A stretch of DNA of 64,000 nucleotides from Roseobacter ponti (GTDB taxonomy: Bacteria; Pseudomonadota; Alphaproteobacteria; Rhodobacterales; Rhodobacteraceae). The translations under genes and the position numbers were made by a program. The stretch covers positions 3,596,001-3,660,000 of the forward strand of contig NZ_CP048788.1 in assembly GCF_012932215.1 (NCBI RefSeq), given 5' to 3'. Of this stretch, positions 8,847 to 20,220 are shown piece by piece (position 1 is the first letter of the stretch; every line of letters begins with the position of its first letter). Below the pieces are notes generated by a model. That model had not been told where the DNA came from and ran no database searches. It saw nothing but the letters and a program-made list of their open reading frames with translations.

Positions 8847-9491
8847 ATGGCAAAACAGCTTGGCTATCATACGATCCGCGAGATTTTCACGCGCTTTCAG
8901 GAGGCGGATCCGGCACCCGTGGGTGAGCTCGATCACGTGAATGCTTACACCCTGGTGGTTGCTGTCGCTCTGAGCGCCCAGGCCACGGACGCCGGCGTCA
9001 ACAAAGCCACGCGCGCGCTTTTTGCTATCGCGGATACGCCGCAGAAGATGCTCGATCTGGGGCCGGAGACGCTCACAGAGCACATCAAAACCATCGGGCT
9101 TTTCCGGCAGAAGGCGAAAAACGTCATGAAGCTGAGCCGGATCCTGGTCGAGGACTACAACGGCGAGGTGCCCAACAGCCGCGCGGCTCTCGAAGGGCTG
9201 CCGGGTGTCGGACGCAAGACCGCCAATGTGGTGCTGAACATGTGGTGGCGGCATCCGGCGCAGGCCGTGGACACGCATATCTTCCGGCTGGGCAACCGGT
9301 CAGGGATCGCTCCCGGCAAAACGGTCGAAGCAGTCGAACGCGCCATCGAAGACAATATTCCGGCCGACTTTCAGCTGCACGCCCACCACTGGATGATCCT
9401 GCACGGGCGCTATCATTGTAAGGCACGCAAGCCGCAGTGCCCGACCTGTATCATCCGCGATCTGTGCGCATTTGAGGATAAGACAACATGA
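8847..9491 (+). CDS. nth: Endonuclease III
   Basis: A base-excision-repair DNA glycosylase/AP lyase for oxidised pyrimidines, 214 residues. It has the helix-hairpin-helix LPGVGRKTANVV containing the catalytic lysine, the catalytic aspartate in AVDTHIF, and a C-terminal [4Fe-4S] motif C-x6-C-x2-C-x5-C. I chose the ATG at 8847 because MAKQLGYHTIREIF matches the family start. An in-frame ATG at 8781 and a still longer frame would add residues unlike the family, although the ribosome-binding site at 8847 is poor. It heads an operon: its stop overlaps the adenosine kinase start as ATGA. It is divergent from the Hint gene, with 145 bp between. Confidence 0.95.
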   Translation: MAKQLGYHTIREIFTRFQEADPAPVGELDHVNAYTLVVAVALSAQATDAGVNKATRALFAIADTPQKMLDLGPETLTEHIKTIGLFRQKAKNVMKLSRILVEDYNGEVPNSRAALEGLPGVGRKTANVVLNMWWRHPAQAVDTHIFRLGNRSGIAPGKTVEAVERAIEDNIPADFQLHAHHWMILHGRYHCKARKPQCPTCIIRDLCAFEDKTT

Positions 9492-10474
9492 AACATTACC
9501 AGCTTGTCGGCATCGGAAACGCCGTTGTCGATGTAATCAGCCATGCCGATGACAGTTTTCTCGATCATATGGGCATCGAAAAAGGCATCATGCAGCTTGT
9601 TGAGCGCGACCGCTCCGAGACACTTTATGCCTCGATGTCCGACCGCTTGCAGACCCCTGGCGGGGCGGTGGCCAACACCGTCGCCGGGGTCGGCGCTCTG
9701 GGGCTGCAGACGGCGTTTATCGGTCGGGTGCGTGATGATGCGCTGGGACGGTTTTACGCGGATGCGATGACGGATAACGGCATCGATTTCGTCAACCCGC
9801 CGGTGCAGGGCAGCGACGTGCCGACCTCGCGCAGCATGATTTTCGTGGCCCCTGACGGGGAGCGGTCGATGAACACCTATCTGGGCATCTCAACCGGCCT
9901 GACCTCGGGCGACGTGCCGGTTGAAGTCACCGGCAACGCGCGGATCATGTTCCTTGAGGGGTATCTTTTCGATCACGACGCCGGCAAAACCGCATTCCGC
10001 GAAGCCGCCCGGGCGACCAAAGCCGGGGGTGGCATCGCCGGCATCGCCATATCTGATCCGTTCTGTGTGGAGCGGCACCGGGCGGATTTCCTGGCACTCA
10101 TTGAGAACGACCTTGATTATGTGATCGGCAATGAGCACGAGATCTGCTCGCTTTTTGAGACGGATCTGGAGAGCGCGCTGACCAGAACCGCAGCAATCTG
10201 CCCGCTGGTGATCTGCACCCGGTCGGGCGATGGCGTCTCGGTCATCTCTGACGGTGAACGCATTGATGTCCCGGTTGAGGAAGTCACCCCCGTGGATGCG
10301 ACAGGGGCAGGTGATCAGTTTGCGGCAGGGTTCCTTTATGGTCTCGCAACCGGGCGCGACGTCGATGTCTGCTGCAGGATGGGCAACGCCTGCGCGGCCG
10401 AGGTCATCAGCCACATCGGCCCGCGCCCGCAAAAAGAAATGATGAAGGTTTTTCAGGCCGAAGGTCTGGTCTGA
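9488..10474 (+). CDS. PfkB-family sugar kinase, probable adenosine kinase
   Basis: A 328-residue ribokinase-fold protein, likely to phosphorylate adenosine with ATP (purine salvage). It shows GIGNAVVDV at the N-terminus, the substrate-binding GGAVANT, and the C-terminal signature DATGAGDQFAAGFLYG with the catalytic aspartate and anion hole. The start overlaps nth by four bases, and two bases separate it from the following GNAT gene, so three genes are likely cotranscribed. The kinase family is certain. The adenosine specificity rests on resemblance to alphaproteobacterial adenosine kinases. Confidence 0.87.
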   Translation: MKHYQLVGIGNAVVDVISHADDSFLDHMGIEKGIMQLVERDRSETLYASMSDRLQTPGGAVANTVAGVGALGLQTAFIGRVRDDALGRFYADAMTDNGIDFVNPPVQGSDVPTSRSMIFVAPDGERSMNTYLGISTGLTSGDVPVEVTGNARIMFLEGYLFDHDAGKTAFREAARATKAGGGIAGIAISDPFCVERHRADFLALIENDLDYVIGNEHEICSLFETDLESALTRTAAICPLVICTRSGDGVSVISDGERIDVPVEEVTPVDATGAGDQFAAGFLYGLATGRDVDVCCRMGNACAAEVISHIGPRPQKEMMKVFQAEGLV

Positions 10475-10476
10475 AA

Positions 10477-11073
10477 ATGCTCAGGGACGGCTTTCACGAT
10501 GTGCCGCCGGGTAAGGTCGCGGTGATCGTCACCAGGCTGGAGATGCGCGCGCCGCCCGAGATGCGCGCGGTGCCGCTGCCTGACGGGGTGAGCTTTCATC
10601 AGGTGACACCCGATCGCGACTGGTACCGGGATATTTTCCGCCGTGTGGGGTCGGAGGACTGGCTCTGGTACGGGCGTCTGCTGCTGGATGATGCGGCCCT
10701 TGATGCGATCCTGACGGACCCTGCGACGGCCTATTTCACGCTGCGCCGGGACGGGCGGGACGAGGCGCTGCTGGAGCTCGATTTCCGACGCGAGGGCGCG
10801 TGTGAGCTGGCCTATTTCGGCCTGACGCGGGCGCTCATTGGCACCGGGTCCGGGCGGTATCTGATGAACGAGGCGATTACGCGGGCCTGGGCGCAGCCCA
10901 TCAGCCTTTTTCATGTGCACACCTGCACCATAGACAGCCCGCAGGCGCTGGCGTTCTACCGGCGCAGCGGTTTCACCCCCGTCAGTCAGAAAGTACAGGT
11001 CGATGACGACCCGAGACTGAAAGGGCTGCTGCCGGAAACGGCGGGTCCGGGCGTGCCGGTGTTCAGAAGCTGA
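10477..11073 (+). CDS. GNAT-family N-acetyltransferase
   Basis: A 198-residue acetyltransferase and third gene of the nth operon. The acetyl-CoA loop is degenerate ([16 protein letters not shown] stands in for the Q/RxxGxG/A motif), and the terminal motif is [18 protein letters not shown]. The N-terminal [22 protein letters not shown] segment is characteristic of a small alphaproteobacterial GNAT group. The substrate is unknown. The last 11 bp overlap the convergent rppH gene. Confidence 0.83.
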   Translation: MLRDGFHDVPPGKVAVIVTRLEMRAPPEMRAVPLPDGVSFHQVTPDRDWYRDIFRRVGSEDWLWYGRLLLDDAALDAILTDPATAYFTLRRDGRDEALLELDFRREGACELAYFGLTRALIGTGSGRYLMNEAITRAWAQPISLFHVHTCTIDSPQALAFYRRSGFTPVSQKVQVDDDPRLKGLLPETAGPGVPVFRS

Positions 11074-11551
11074 GGTGGTCGCTGAATTCCTTCAGAACAG
11101 CCTCATAGACGTGGCGCTTGAATGGCACGATGTTTTCTACGAGCTCCGCGACGGGCAACCAGCGCCATTCTGAAAACTCCCGGGGCTCGGCCTCGATATT
11201 GACCTCATCATCGGTGCCATGAAACCGCAGAAGGAACCATTTCTGCTGCTGACCGCGAAACCGCCCTTTCCAGAGCTTCGGCACGAGATCATGGGGCAGC
11301 TCATAGGGCAGCCACTGACCGCTTTCGGCCACAACGCTGACCTTTTCAGGCGTGACACCGGTTTCCTCAAGTAACTCGCGCAGCGCGGCATCACGTGCCT
11401 CTTCGCCCTTGTCGATCCCGCCCTGCGGCATCTGCCAGGCGGCGATCCGGCTGTCGATCCGCTGTCCGACGAAGACTTCACCCGCAGCATTCATCAGCAT
11501 CACACCCACGCAGGGGCGATAGGGCAGTTTTTCGATGTCTTCGGGGGTCAT
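11063..11551 (-). CDS. rppH: RNA 5'-pyrophosphohydrolase (Nudix)
   Basis: A Nudix hydrolase of 162 residues that removes pyrophosphate from 5'-triphosphate RNA, opening mRNAs to RNase E decay. The Nudix box runs from GGIDKGEE to [10 protein letters not shown] with the expected G-x5-E-x7-REUxEExGU spacing, and the start [12 protein letters not shown] is typical. The ATG at 11551 is set by the ATGA overlap with the upstream GNAT gene and by the family start. A longer frame to 11677 lies inside that gene. Alternative: a diadenosine-polyphosphate hydrolase of the same subfamily. Confidence 0.92.
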   Translation of the reverse strand: MTPEDIEKLPYRPCVGVMLMNAAGEVFVGQRIDSRIAAWQMPQGGIDKGEEARDAALRELLEETGVTPEKVSVVAESGQWLPYELPHDLVPKLWKGRFRGQQQKWFLLRFHGTDDEVNIEAEPREFSEWRWLPVAELVENIVPFKRHVYEAVLKEFSDHLSF

Positions 11552-12006
11552 GTCAGATGTCTCTCCATTAAGGCCCGGGGCAGATGCTGCCCCGACCTTT
11601 GCACACTCTCCCGCTGGATAACCTGAAAGCCCGTCGCCTGAAAGGCCGGTTCCGCCATCAGACTGGCCTGTGTCCACAGGCGCGGTATGTCGTGGAGGCG
11701 CGCGCGGGCGACGATCGCATCAACGAGCGCGCGGAAGATACCGCAGCCCCGCGCCTGAGGCAGGATAAAGGCCAGATCGATGTATCCGTCGCGGGCGAGT
11801 GTCATGAAACCCTGTGCGAGGCCCTCCGCCTCTGCGACGGCGCAGTCATATCCCGCCAGCCGTGTGGCAAAGCCTGCAGGCTCCGGACGCGCAGGCATCC
11901 AGGCGGCGCGCTGCGCCTCACTGTACGGGCTCTCCCCTTCACGCACCGCACGGAACATGACCTCCGCAAGCGCGGGGGCGCATCCTGGCTCTGTCCACCT
12001 GATCAT
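11548..12006 (-). CDS. GNAT-family N-acetyltransferase
   Basis: A 152-residue GNAT protein with a short acetyl-CoA loop ([16 protein letters not shown]) and a C-terminal [14 protein letters not shown] motif. The ATG at 12006 has AAAGGATG upstream; a longer frame to 12129 lacks such support. It is cotranscribed with rppH through an ATGA overlap. Its substrate is unknown. It is divergent from fadH, the two starts being 92 bp apart. Confidence 0.82.
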   Translation of the reverse strand: MIRWTEPGCAPALAEVMFRAVREGESPYSEAQRAAWMPARPEPAGFATRLAGYDCAVAEAEGLAQGFMTLARDGYIDLAFILPQARGCGIFRALVDAIVARARLHDIPRLWTQASLMAEPAFQATGFQVIQRESVQRSGQHLPRALMERHLT

Positions 12007-12059
12007 GTCGCATCCTTTCGCCGTTTGACGCCGCGTTCGACGTGACAGCGGATATGTGA

Positions 12060-14126
<2,067 letters not shown>

Positions 14127-14396
14127 TGTCGGGCGGGGGTGCATCCCTCCCCGTCCGGCCCGGTTGCGATGCTCTGAGCGAGAGCTTCAGATCTTCAGCC
14201 AGTTGCTGTGGCCGGAATTACCCCGTGTCATGACGAGCCCATGCGTGTAAGGTGGCATGAACTTCACGCATAGATTGATCGTTTCCACGCCCTGAACGAT
14301 CCATGCAAAAACCGCGATACTGTCCAGAATGCGCCCCGTTCCTGCCTGATTTGGTGATCATAAGTTTGTGTAACGAGTAAATTGAAGGGATCGGCA

Positions 14397-15302
14397 ATGG
14401 ACCGCCTGACTGAAATGGAAGCCTTTGCGACGGTCGTAGACCAGGGCGGCTTCACAGATGCGGCCAAGAAAATGGGGATTTCCAAATCCGCCGTTTCCAA
14501 GCACGTCTCATCGCTTGAAGCCCGTCTGGGCGCACGTCTGCTGAACCGCACGACGCGCCGCGTGAGCCCGACGGAAATCGGGCTTGCCTATTATGACAGG
14601 GCCCGCCGGGTCCTGAATGATGCAGGCGAGGCCGATGCTCTTGTCACGTCGATGCAAAGCGCGCCCTCGGGCCTTTTGCGCATCTCAGTGGCAACTGATT
14701 TCGGCGTGAACCACCTGTCGCCCGTGTTGAGCGAATTCCTGTCAGACTTCCCCGATATCACTGTGAATATGGTACTCAACAACCGCTATGTTGAGCTGAT
14801 TTCCGAAGGTTTTGACATGGCCGTGCGCATCGGTGAGCTGGAAGACAGCACGCTGCGCGCCCGCAAACTGACCGAAACAACAAAACGCATGATCGCGAGC
14901 CCGGATTACTTCGAAAAGTACGGTCGTCCGGAAAAGATCGATGATCTGAACGATCATAAACTGCTGCATTATTCCAACCAGTCGTCGGGCAATGTCTGGA
15001 AACTGACGGCCCCTTCGGGCGAAAAGCGTCAGGTGCGGACTGCGGGCTGGCTCAGCGTGAATGACGGACAGTCCCTGCTGAATGCCGCGATCTCGGGCCT
15101 TGGCATCGCCTATCTGCCCAGTTTTCTCTATGCCGATGCGATGGAAAAGGGCCTGATCGAAGACGCAATTCCCGATCTGCCGGTTGAGACACAGGGCATC
15201 TATGCGGTTTATCCGCCGGGCCGTTTCACACAGCCCAAAGTACGCGCCTTTATCGATTTTCTGGTGCATGCCTTTGCCGAAAAAGGTCCGTCGGACTGGT
15301 GA
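14397..15302 (+). CDS. LysR-family transcriptional regulator
   Basis: A 301-residue regulator. The N-terminal winged helix-turn-helix is at about residues 1-60 (MDRLTEMEAFATVVDQGGF, then GISKSAVSKHVSSLE). The C-terminal LysR substrate-binding fold contains DMAVRIGELEDSTL and GLGIAYLPSFL. This resembles the subgroup that controls oxidoreductases and quinone or aldehyde stress genes, but the effector is unknown. The ATG at 14397 has AAGGGA upstream. The 270 bp before it hold no convincing gene. It ends at a strong terminator. Confidence 0.92.
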   Translation: MDRLTEMEAFATVVDQGGFTDAAKKMGISKSAVSKHVSSLEARLGARLLNRTTRRVSPTEIGLAYYDRARRVLNDAGEADALVTSMQSAPSGLLRISVATDFGVNHLSPVLSEFLSDFPDITVNMVLNNRYVELISEGFDMAVRIGELEDSTLRARKLTETTKRMIASPDYFEKYGRPEKIDDLNDHKLLHYSNQSSGNVWKLTAPSGEKRQVRTAGWLSVNDGQSLLNAAISGLGIAYLPSFLYADAMEKGLIEDAIPDLPVETQGIYAVYPPGRFTQPKVRAFIDFLVHAFAEKGPSDW

Positions 15303-15324
15303 CCCCACCCGCCCCGACGACTTT

Positions 15325-15353
15325 ACCCCGGTGTCTCCTGCGCCGGGGTTTTT
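15325..15353 (+). terminator. Rho-independent terminator of the LysR gene
   Basis: ACCCCGGTG pairs with CGCCGGGGT (one G-T wobble) around a seven-base loop and is followed by five T. It starts 23 bp beyond the LysR stop and ends immediately before the stop codon of the convergent OmpA-like gene. Confidence 0.88.
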
Positions 15354-16355
15354 CTATTCCGCATCCAGCAACACGGCTTCGACGCGGCGGTTGAGGCTGC
15401 GCCCGGCGTCGGTCAGGTTCGAGGCAACGGGTGCAAGGTAACCCATGCCCTCTGCATCCAGCCGGCTGCCGGCAATCCCGTATTCATCAACCAGGCGCTG
15501 ACGCACGGAACGCGCGCGGGCCCGTGACACCGCGATGTTCGCCGAGAGCCCGCCGGTCGTATCGGTGTGCCCTACCAGAGCCAGACGCAGATCCGGGCGG
15601 TCTCTGAGCAGAGTTGCAAGCCTTTGCAGCGATGCAAAGGGACCAGGACCCAGATCGGTGCTGCCGGTGTCAAATTCGAGATCACGCAGCACGACAAAAC
15701 CGCGTTCAAGCAGATTGCCTTCGTTCACCCGGGGCAGAGCGGCCGCAGGTGCCGCCGGTTCCGCGGGCGCGCCGGTCTGAGGTGTTTCTGACACCACATC
15801 TGGTGCAGGCTCGGTTTCAGGCAACAGGTCTTCCATCGATACGCCGGTATCGACGGCAATCACCTGAACATAAGCAGATGCGGCCGTGACGCTGACGACC
15901 ACGCCCAGAACCCGACCCGGGGCCTCCTGCGGGCCGGCAACCGCCGTCAGATAGCGGTAGCGCGAAAGGTTTACGTACATATTCGGGCCGGGCAGGATTT
16001 CGGTCTCAAAGCGGAAATCAAACCCGCCACAGTCGCGCGCGGCGCATTCGAAAATCACCTCATAGCCCGCGGCCTCAATCTGCGCTCGCAGCGGCAGAAC
16101 CACCTGCAGCGGGGTCAGACCGGGCGTATTGATCCGCCAGGCGCGCCGGGTTACGGCCCCCTCGACCTGCAGGGATGGCACTGCACCGTCCCGCCACACA
16201 CCGACCGGCGCCTGAAAACTGTCAGGGGCGGTATTGCGTTCAACGGTCAGGCGCGCACCCACGGGCAGTTCCGGCTCAAACGCAGCCACCGGCAGGGCCG
16301 CACAGAGCGCCAGTGCGGCAAAGAGGCCGCGTAAAGCCGTCCCGCCCGGTGTCAT
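15354..16355 (-). CDS. OmpA-family periplasmic/outer-membrane protein
   Basis: A 333-residue exported protein. A signal peptide ends at PVAAFE. A roughly 160-residue N-terminal domain contains two cysteines (FECAARDC) that could form a disulfide. A Pro/Ala-rich linker follows, then a C-terminal OmpA domain (DLEFDTGSTDLG, LVGHTDTTGG, RSLNRRVEAVLL). It is the last gene of a four-gene operon and overlaps the preceding gene by ATGA. It likely binds peptidoglycan; the role of the N-terminal domain is unknown. Confidence 0.88.
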   Translation of the reverse strand: MTPGGTALRGLFAALALCAALPVAAFEPELPVGARLTVERNTAPDSFQAPVGVWRDGAVPSLQVEGAVTRRAWRINTPGLTPLQVVLPLRAQIEAAGYEVIFECAARDCGGFDFRFETEILPGPNMYVNLSRYRYLTAVAGPQEAPGRVLGVVVSVTAASAYVQVIAVDTGVSMEDLLPETEPAPDVVSETPQTGAPAEPAAPAAALPRVNEGNLLERGFVVLRDLEFDTGSTDLGPGPFASLQRLATLLRDRPDLRLALVGHTDTTGGLSANIAVSRARARSVRQRLVDEYGIAGSRLDAEGMGYLAPVASNLTDAGRSLNRRVEAVLLDAE

Positions 16356-16924
16356 CTGCCCTGCGCGTGATAATCATCGTTGGGGCGCATGTCAGTGGCG
16401 CTCGCAACCCGGTTGGTCATGTTGAAAAAACCCGCCACATTCGCGATGTCCCAGATGTCGTTGTCGGTGAACCCCACCTTGCGCAGAGACTGGCGGTCGG
16501 CCTCCTCGATGGTTGCACTCGCGGTGGTCATCTTCGCGGCAAAATCCAGCATCGCGCGCTGGCGGCCATCAAGATCGGCGACCCGGTAATTCATCACCAG
16601 CGCCTCTCCGAGCTTCGGATCTCCCGAGAGAACCCGCACTGCCGCGCCATGCGCGACAAGGCAGTAAAAGCACCTGTTGATCGAAGAGACGACCACGGCA
16701 ATCATCTCGCGCTCCAGCTTGCTCAGCCCCGAAGGCGCCAGCATCAGATTGTTATACATGCCGGTGAAAGCATCGAGTTTGTCGATGTCAAAGGCATAGG
16801 CGCGCAGCACATTCGGGATCATGCCCAGCTTTTCCATGCAGACGTCGAAATACTTTTGCGTGGGCGCGGGCAGCGGATCCGTCATCGGCAGGTCCAGCGC
16901 TGTGGGCAGGTCACGGTCAGCCAT
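16352..16924 (-). CDS. Peroxidase-related enzyme (carboxymuconolactone decarboxylase / AhpD-like)
   Basis: A 190-residue all-helical AhpD-fold protein. The redox pair is in NRCFYCLVAHGA (C-x2-C followed by the conserved histidine), and the C-terminal IANVAGFFNMTNRVA segment is diagnostic for the uncharacterised peroxidase-related subfamily. It probably reduces peroxides through its cysteine pair. It overlaps the GNAT gene by 8 bp upstream and the OmpA gene by ATGA downstream. Confidence 0.88.
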   Translation of the reverse strand: MADRDLPTALDLPMTDPLPAPTQKYFDVCMEKLGMIPNVLRAYAFDIDKLDAFTGMYNNLMLAPSGLSKLEREMIAVVVSSINRCFYCLVAHGAAVRVLSGDPKLGEALVMNYRVADLDGRQRAMLDFAAKMTTASATIEEADRQSLRKVGFTDNDIWDIANVAGFFNMTNRVASATDMRPNDDYHAQGR

Positions 16925-17657
16925 AGTCTTTTGCTCCTGTCGCGGACTTCATGCGGTAATGGTAATGTCCGGCCCTCTCAAAGCCCAGAGCCGAATAGAG
17001 TGCGTTTGCCGCAGTGTTGGCTTCGGTGCAGAGCACGGCCATGGTGCCGGCCCCCTGATCCCGGGCCCAGAAGGCCGCCGCGCGCATGATCCAGCCTGCG
17101 ACCCCCTGACGGCGCTGTTCAGGTTTAACTTCGACGGCATGCACCATCGCGATGTCGCCGTCACAGGCCACAAATCCGGTACCTGCCGGTTTTTCGTTCC
17201 AGCGCACAAGGATGCCAGTCCGGTTCTCCGCCCGCGCCATCACATCAAGGCGCGCAGGTCCGATACCCCCCGCCGCCCAGATTTCCGCCATGATCGCCAG
17301 CGGCTCCCGGATGGTGAACGCGGTGACCGGGGGAACCGGTCTGTCGGTCAGTCCGGCAACCGGCATCACCAGCACCCGCACCGGATCAACGATTGCATAG
17401 CCGCGGGCGTCCAGCAGAGCGTCCAGCGCCTCGTCGCCGGCGCGGATCATGAAAAGCGGTGCCTGATGCAGGGCGCGCATGGCGTCTTCGGCCTGCGCGA
17501 TATCGGCTTTAGTGACCGGGGCCTCAGCCGTCGCCGCTGAGACGCGCTTGCCACCGCCCTGCCCGTCGCGGATGAGCCATGGCCCGGCGCGGTGCGTTGC
17601 TGCCGCAGGCCAGGTCCGCTCCACCGCATCAAAAAGCCGGGTGGGCGCAGGTGTCAT
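16917..17657 (-). CDS. GNAT-family N-acetyltransferase
   Basis: A 246-residue protein. The N-terminal 110 residues are not clearly GNAT-like, and the C-terminal half is a GNAT domain (HAVEVKPEQRRQGVAGWIM with the acetyl-CoA loop, then NTAANALYSALGFE). It is the second gene of the operon, overlapping the CinA-like gene by ATGA and the peroxidase-related gene by 8 bp. The substrate is unknown. Confidence 0.84.
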   Translation of the reverse strand: MTPAPTRLFDAVERTWPAAATHRAGPWLIRDGQGGGKRVSAATAEAPVTKADIAQAEDAMRALHQAPLFMIRAGDEALDALLDARGYAIVDPVRVLVMPVAGLTDRPVPPVTAFTIREPLAIMAEIWAAGGIGPARLDVMARAENRTGILVRWNEKPAGTGFVACDGDIAMVHAVEVKPEQRRQGVAGWIMRAAAFWARDQGAGTMAVLCTEANTAANALYSALGFERAGHYHYRMKSATGAKDYG

Positions 17658-18379
17658 TCCGCAAAAGCCGCCTGCAGCTTTGCCATCGCCTCTGCGACCA
17701 GCGCACTGTCCCCGCCACGGATCACCACATTGGCCCCGTATTTGCCGTCTCGCTGCTGAAAGGGGTAAGAGCCCATGCTGAGCTGCGGATAGGATGCGGC
17801 AATCTCCCCGAGAGGCCCCGCGATATCCCCCTCGCCGCGGTTGATCCGCAACGTCTCCGAGATCAGCGGCGCGCCACCGGTCAGCTGCGGTAAAATGCTT
17901 TCGACCATCGCTTTGAAGACCGAAGGCACACCGGCCATGACATATACGTTTTCCACCACGAACCCTGGCGCCACCGAGACCGGATTTTCGATCAGGCCGG
18001 CCCCCTCGGGAATGCGTGCCATGCGCAGGCGTGCCGCATTAAGCTCAAGTGCAGATTTTTTGTAATGCGCTTCAAGCAGGCTGCGAGCATCCTCGCGTAC
18101 GTCGATGCTGCGCCCGAAGGCTGCAGCAATAGAATCGGCAGTGATGTCATCATGGGTGGGGCCGATACCGCCGCTGGTAAAGACATGATTATACGCGGCC
18201 GATAGCGCCTGTACTGCTGCAATAATCGCCTCGCTGTCGTCGCTGACAACGCGGACCTCGCGCAGATCGATGCCTGCAGCGGTCAGCTCACCGGCGAGAT
18301 AATACATATTCGCATCGCGCGTCCGCCCGGACAGGATTTCGTCTCCGATCACCAGCATCGCCGCCGTGGGGTTTGACAT
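17654..18379 (-). CDS. CinA-like competence/damage-inducible protein, MoaB/Mog-fold domain only
   Basis: A 241-residue protein made of the N-terminal molybdopterin-binding-like domain of CinA. Landmarks are LVIGDEILSGRTRDANMYYL, FTSGGIGPTHDDITADS and MAGVPSVFKAM. The C-terminal nicotinamide-nucleotide deamidase domain of full CinA is absent, which is the usual state in this group. Homologous domains have ADP-ribose pyrophosphatase activity. First gene of the operon; 48 bp separate its start from the divergent sfsA. Confidence 0.87.
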   Translation of the reverse strand: MSNPTAAMLVIGDEILSGRTRDANMYYLAGELTAAGIDLREVRVVSDDSEAIIAAVQALSAAYNHVFTSGGIGPTHDDITADSIAAAFGRSIDVREDARSLLEAHYKKSALELNAARLRMARIPEGAGLIENPVSVAPGFVVENVYVMAGVPSVFKAMVESILPQLTGGAPLISETLRINRGEGDIAGPLGEIAASYPQLSMGSYPFQQRDGKYGANVVIRGGDSALVAEAMAKLQAAFAE

Positions 18380-18427
18380 CTGTCTGTTCCTTGCGTCTGT
18401 GTCTCACCGGGGTATAGACCCCGCATC

Positions 18428-19135
18428 ATGCGCTTTCAAACTGATCTTATCCCCGCCCGCCTGACCCGCCGCTACAAACGCTTTCTGGCGGACTGCGTGC
18501 TGGAAGACAGCGGTGCTGAGATTACTGCGCATTGCGCCAATCCGGGCTCTATGGCGGGCCTCGCGGACCCCGGCACCCGGGTCTGGCTCGAGCCCAACGA
18601 TGATCCGAAAAAGAAGCTGAAATACGGCTGGCGGCTCGTTGATCATGAAAACGGGCATTTCACCGGTGTCGATACAGGCATTCCGAACCGGGCTGTGAAA
18701 GAAGCACTGAATGCGCGTCAGATCGCGCCGCTGGAGGCTTACGGGACAGTGCGGGCAGAAGTGAAATACGGCCGCGCCAGCCGCATTGATTTCCTCCTGC
18801 AGCAGGAGGGCCTTCGCGATGCATGGGTCGAGGTCAAAAGTGTGACGCTGAGCCGGGCTGAGGGGTGCGCCGAGTTTCCCGACAGCGTAACGGCACGCGG
18901 GGCAAAGCACCTTGCAGAACTCGGTGATATGGCCGCAGCCGGGCACCGGGCCGTGATGCTCTATCTGGTGCAGCGCAGCGACTGTACGTGCATGGGGCTC
19001 GCCGGCGATATTGACCCCGCATACCTTGCAGCCTGGCGCGCGGCCACGTCGCAGGGTGTTGAAACCCTGTGTTATGATACCGATATCTCGCCCGAAGGGG
19101 TGCGCGTCGGCCGACCGCTGCGGATTGAAATCTGA
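18428..19135 (+). CDS. sfsA: SfsA (sugar fermentation stimulation protein) family
   Basis: A 235-residue protein with the SfsA landmarks: the N-terminal OB-like part with HCANPGSM, then a nuclease-like core with RIDFLLQQEG, WVEVKSVTL, FPDSVTARGAKHL and RAVMLYLVQRSDC. E. coli SfsA binds DNA nonspecifically and affects maltose genes; the molecular role is unsettled. It is divergent from the cinA-like operon and lies 64 bp upstream of map. Confidence 0.93.
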   Translation: MRFQTDLIPARLTRRYKRFLADCVLEDSGAEITAHCANPGSMAGLADPGTRVWLEPNDDPKKKLKYGWRLVDHENGHFTGVDTGIPNRAVKEALNARQIAPLEAYGTVRAEVKYGRASRIDFLLQQEGLRDAWVEVKSVTLSRAEGCAEFPDSVTARGAKHLAELGDMAAAGHRAVMLYLVQRSDCTCMGLAGDIDPAYLAAWRAATSQGVETLCYDTDISPEGVRVGRPLRIEI

Positions 19136-19199
19136 ACCGCCTCTGGCCCTTGCGGGTCAGGCGCGATAAAATGTACGAACAAGGCTTAAGAGACGTACC

Positions 19200-20030
19200 A
19201 TGGAGACACCGGTGAACGAAGACCTGCGCGGACGCCAGACCAAAGACGGCATACGCATCTATGACAGCAGCGATTTCGCGGGCATGCACAGGGCAGGCGC
19301 GCTGGCCGCGCGTATCCTTGACGATATTGCCCAGCATGTGTTTGTCGGCCAGACCACAGGCGAGATCGATCGCCTGATCACGCAGATGGTCGGGGACGCA
19401 GGCGCCACATCGGCCACCATCGGCTACAAAGGCTATCAGCATGCGAGCTGTATTTCGGTCAATCACGTGGTCTGTCACGGCATTCCGGGCGACAAAAAGC
19501 TGAAACCCGGCGATATTCTCAACATCGATGTGACGGTGATCGTGGATGGCTGGTTCGGTGACACCAGCCGCATGTATGTGGCCGGAAAGCTGCCGCGCAA
19601 AGCCGAACGCCTCATCGAGATTACCCATGACGCGCTGATGATCGGCATCGATGCGGTAAAGCCGGGCAATACCTTTGGTGATATCGGCTATGCCATCCAG
19701 TCCTTTGTCGAGAGCCACCGGATGTCAGTGGTGCGTGATTTCTGTGGCCACGGTCTGGGACGGGTGTTTCATGCCCCGCCCAATGTGCTGCACTACGGGC
19801 GTCCGGGCACTGGTGCGGTGCTTGAAGAGGGCATGTTCTTTACCATTGAGCCGATGGTCAATCTGGGCCGTCCGGAGACCAAGACACTGTCTGATGACTG
19901 GACGGCTGTGACCCGTGACAAATCACTGTCAGCGCAGTTTGAGCATTCGGTAGGTGTCACGGCTGAGGGGGCGGAGATTTTCACGCTCTCACCCGGCGGC
20001 ATGTTTCATCCGACGTATTCTCAGGACTGA
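19200..20030 (+). CDS. map: Type I methionine aminopeptidase
   Basis: Removes the initiator methionine from nascent proteins; two-metal enzyme, 276 residues. Metal ligands are visible in order: D in NIDVTVIVDG, D in GDTSRMY, H in CGHGLGRVFH, E in FTIEPM and E in FEHSVGV. The start codon used follows a GAGACGTACC leader; a second in-frame start is not needed. The last 10 bp overlap the small convergent gene at 20021. Confidence 0.95.
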   Translation: METPVNEDLRGRQTKDGIRIYDSSDFAGMHRAGALAARILDDIAQHVFVGQTTGEIDRLITQMVGDAGATSATIGYKGYQHASCISVNHVVCHGIPGDKKLKPGDILNIDVTVIVDGWFGDTSRMYVAGKLPRKAERLIEITHDALMIGIDAVKPGNTFGDIGYAIQSFVESHRMSVVRDFCGHGLGRVFHAPPNVLHYGRPGTGAVLEEGMFFTIEPMVNLGRPETKTLSDDWTAVTRDKSLSAQFEHSVGVTAEGAEIFTLSPGGMFHPTYSQD

Positions 20031-20203
20031 TCTTCGTCTGCCCGCGCGTCGCGGCGGATAATCTCCAGCAACAGCGTGTCCCTGCCAAGCGGCTGCACCG
20101 CATCGCCGATGAACACCGGCGTGCTTTTGCGCGAAGGTGCGGCCGGCGCGGTCCGGTCACGTTCAGGCAGGATCCTGGCGGGGAAAAACACAGATGCGAA
20201 CAT
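20021..20203 (-). CDS. Small hypothetical protein (60 aa)
   Basis: I do not recognise this frame. It encodes 60 residues starting MFASVFFPARILPERD, with a PSRKSTPVFIGD segment and a charged C-terminus (LLEIIRRDARADEDQS). It lies 17 bp beyond the rsmD stop in the same direction, so it could be the end of the rsmD operon, and its 3' end overlaps map by 10 bp. Codon use looks like that of its neighbours. No strong Shine-Dalgarno is visible. Confidence 0.5.
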   Translation of the reverse strand: MFASVFFPARILPERDRTAPAAPSRKSTPVFIGDAVQPLGRDTLLLEIIRRDARADEDQS

Positions 20204-20220
20204 GGTGGCAGGTTAGCACA

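Noticed and set aside
14187-14361. Minus-strand frame ending PPYTHGLVMTRGNSGHSNWLKI in the fadH-LysR gap
   Set aside because: It reads like protein but has no good start codon, no Shine-Dalgarno, and is short. It may be a gene remnant; I could not support it.
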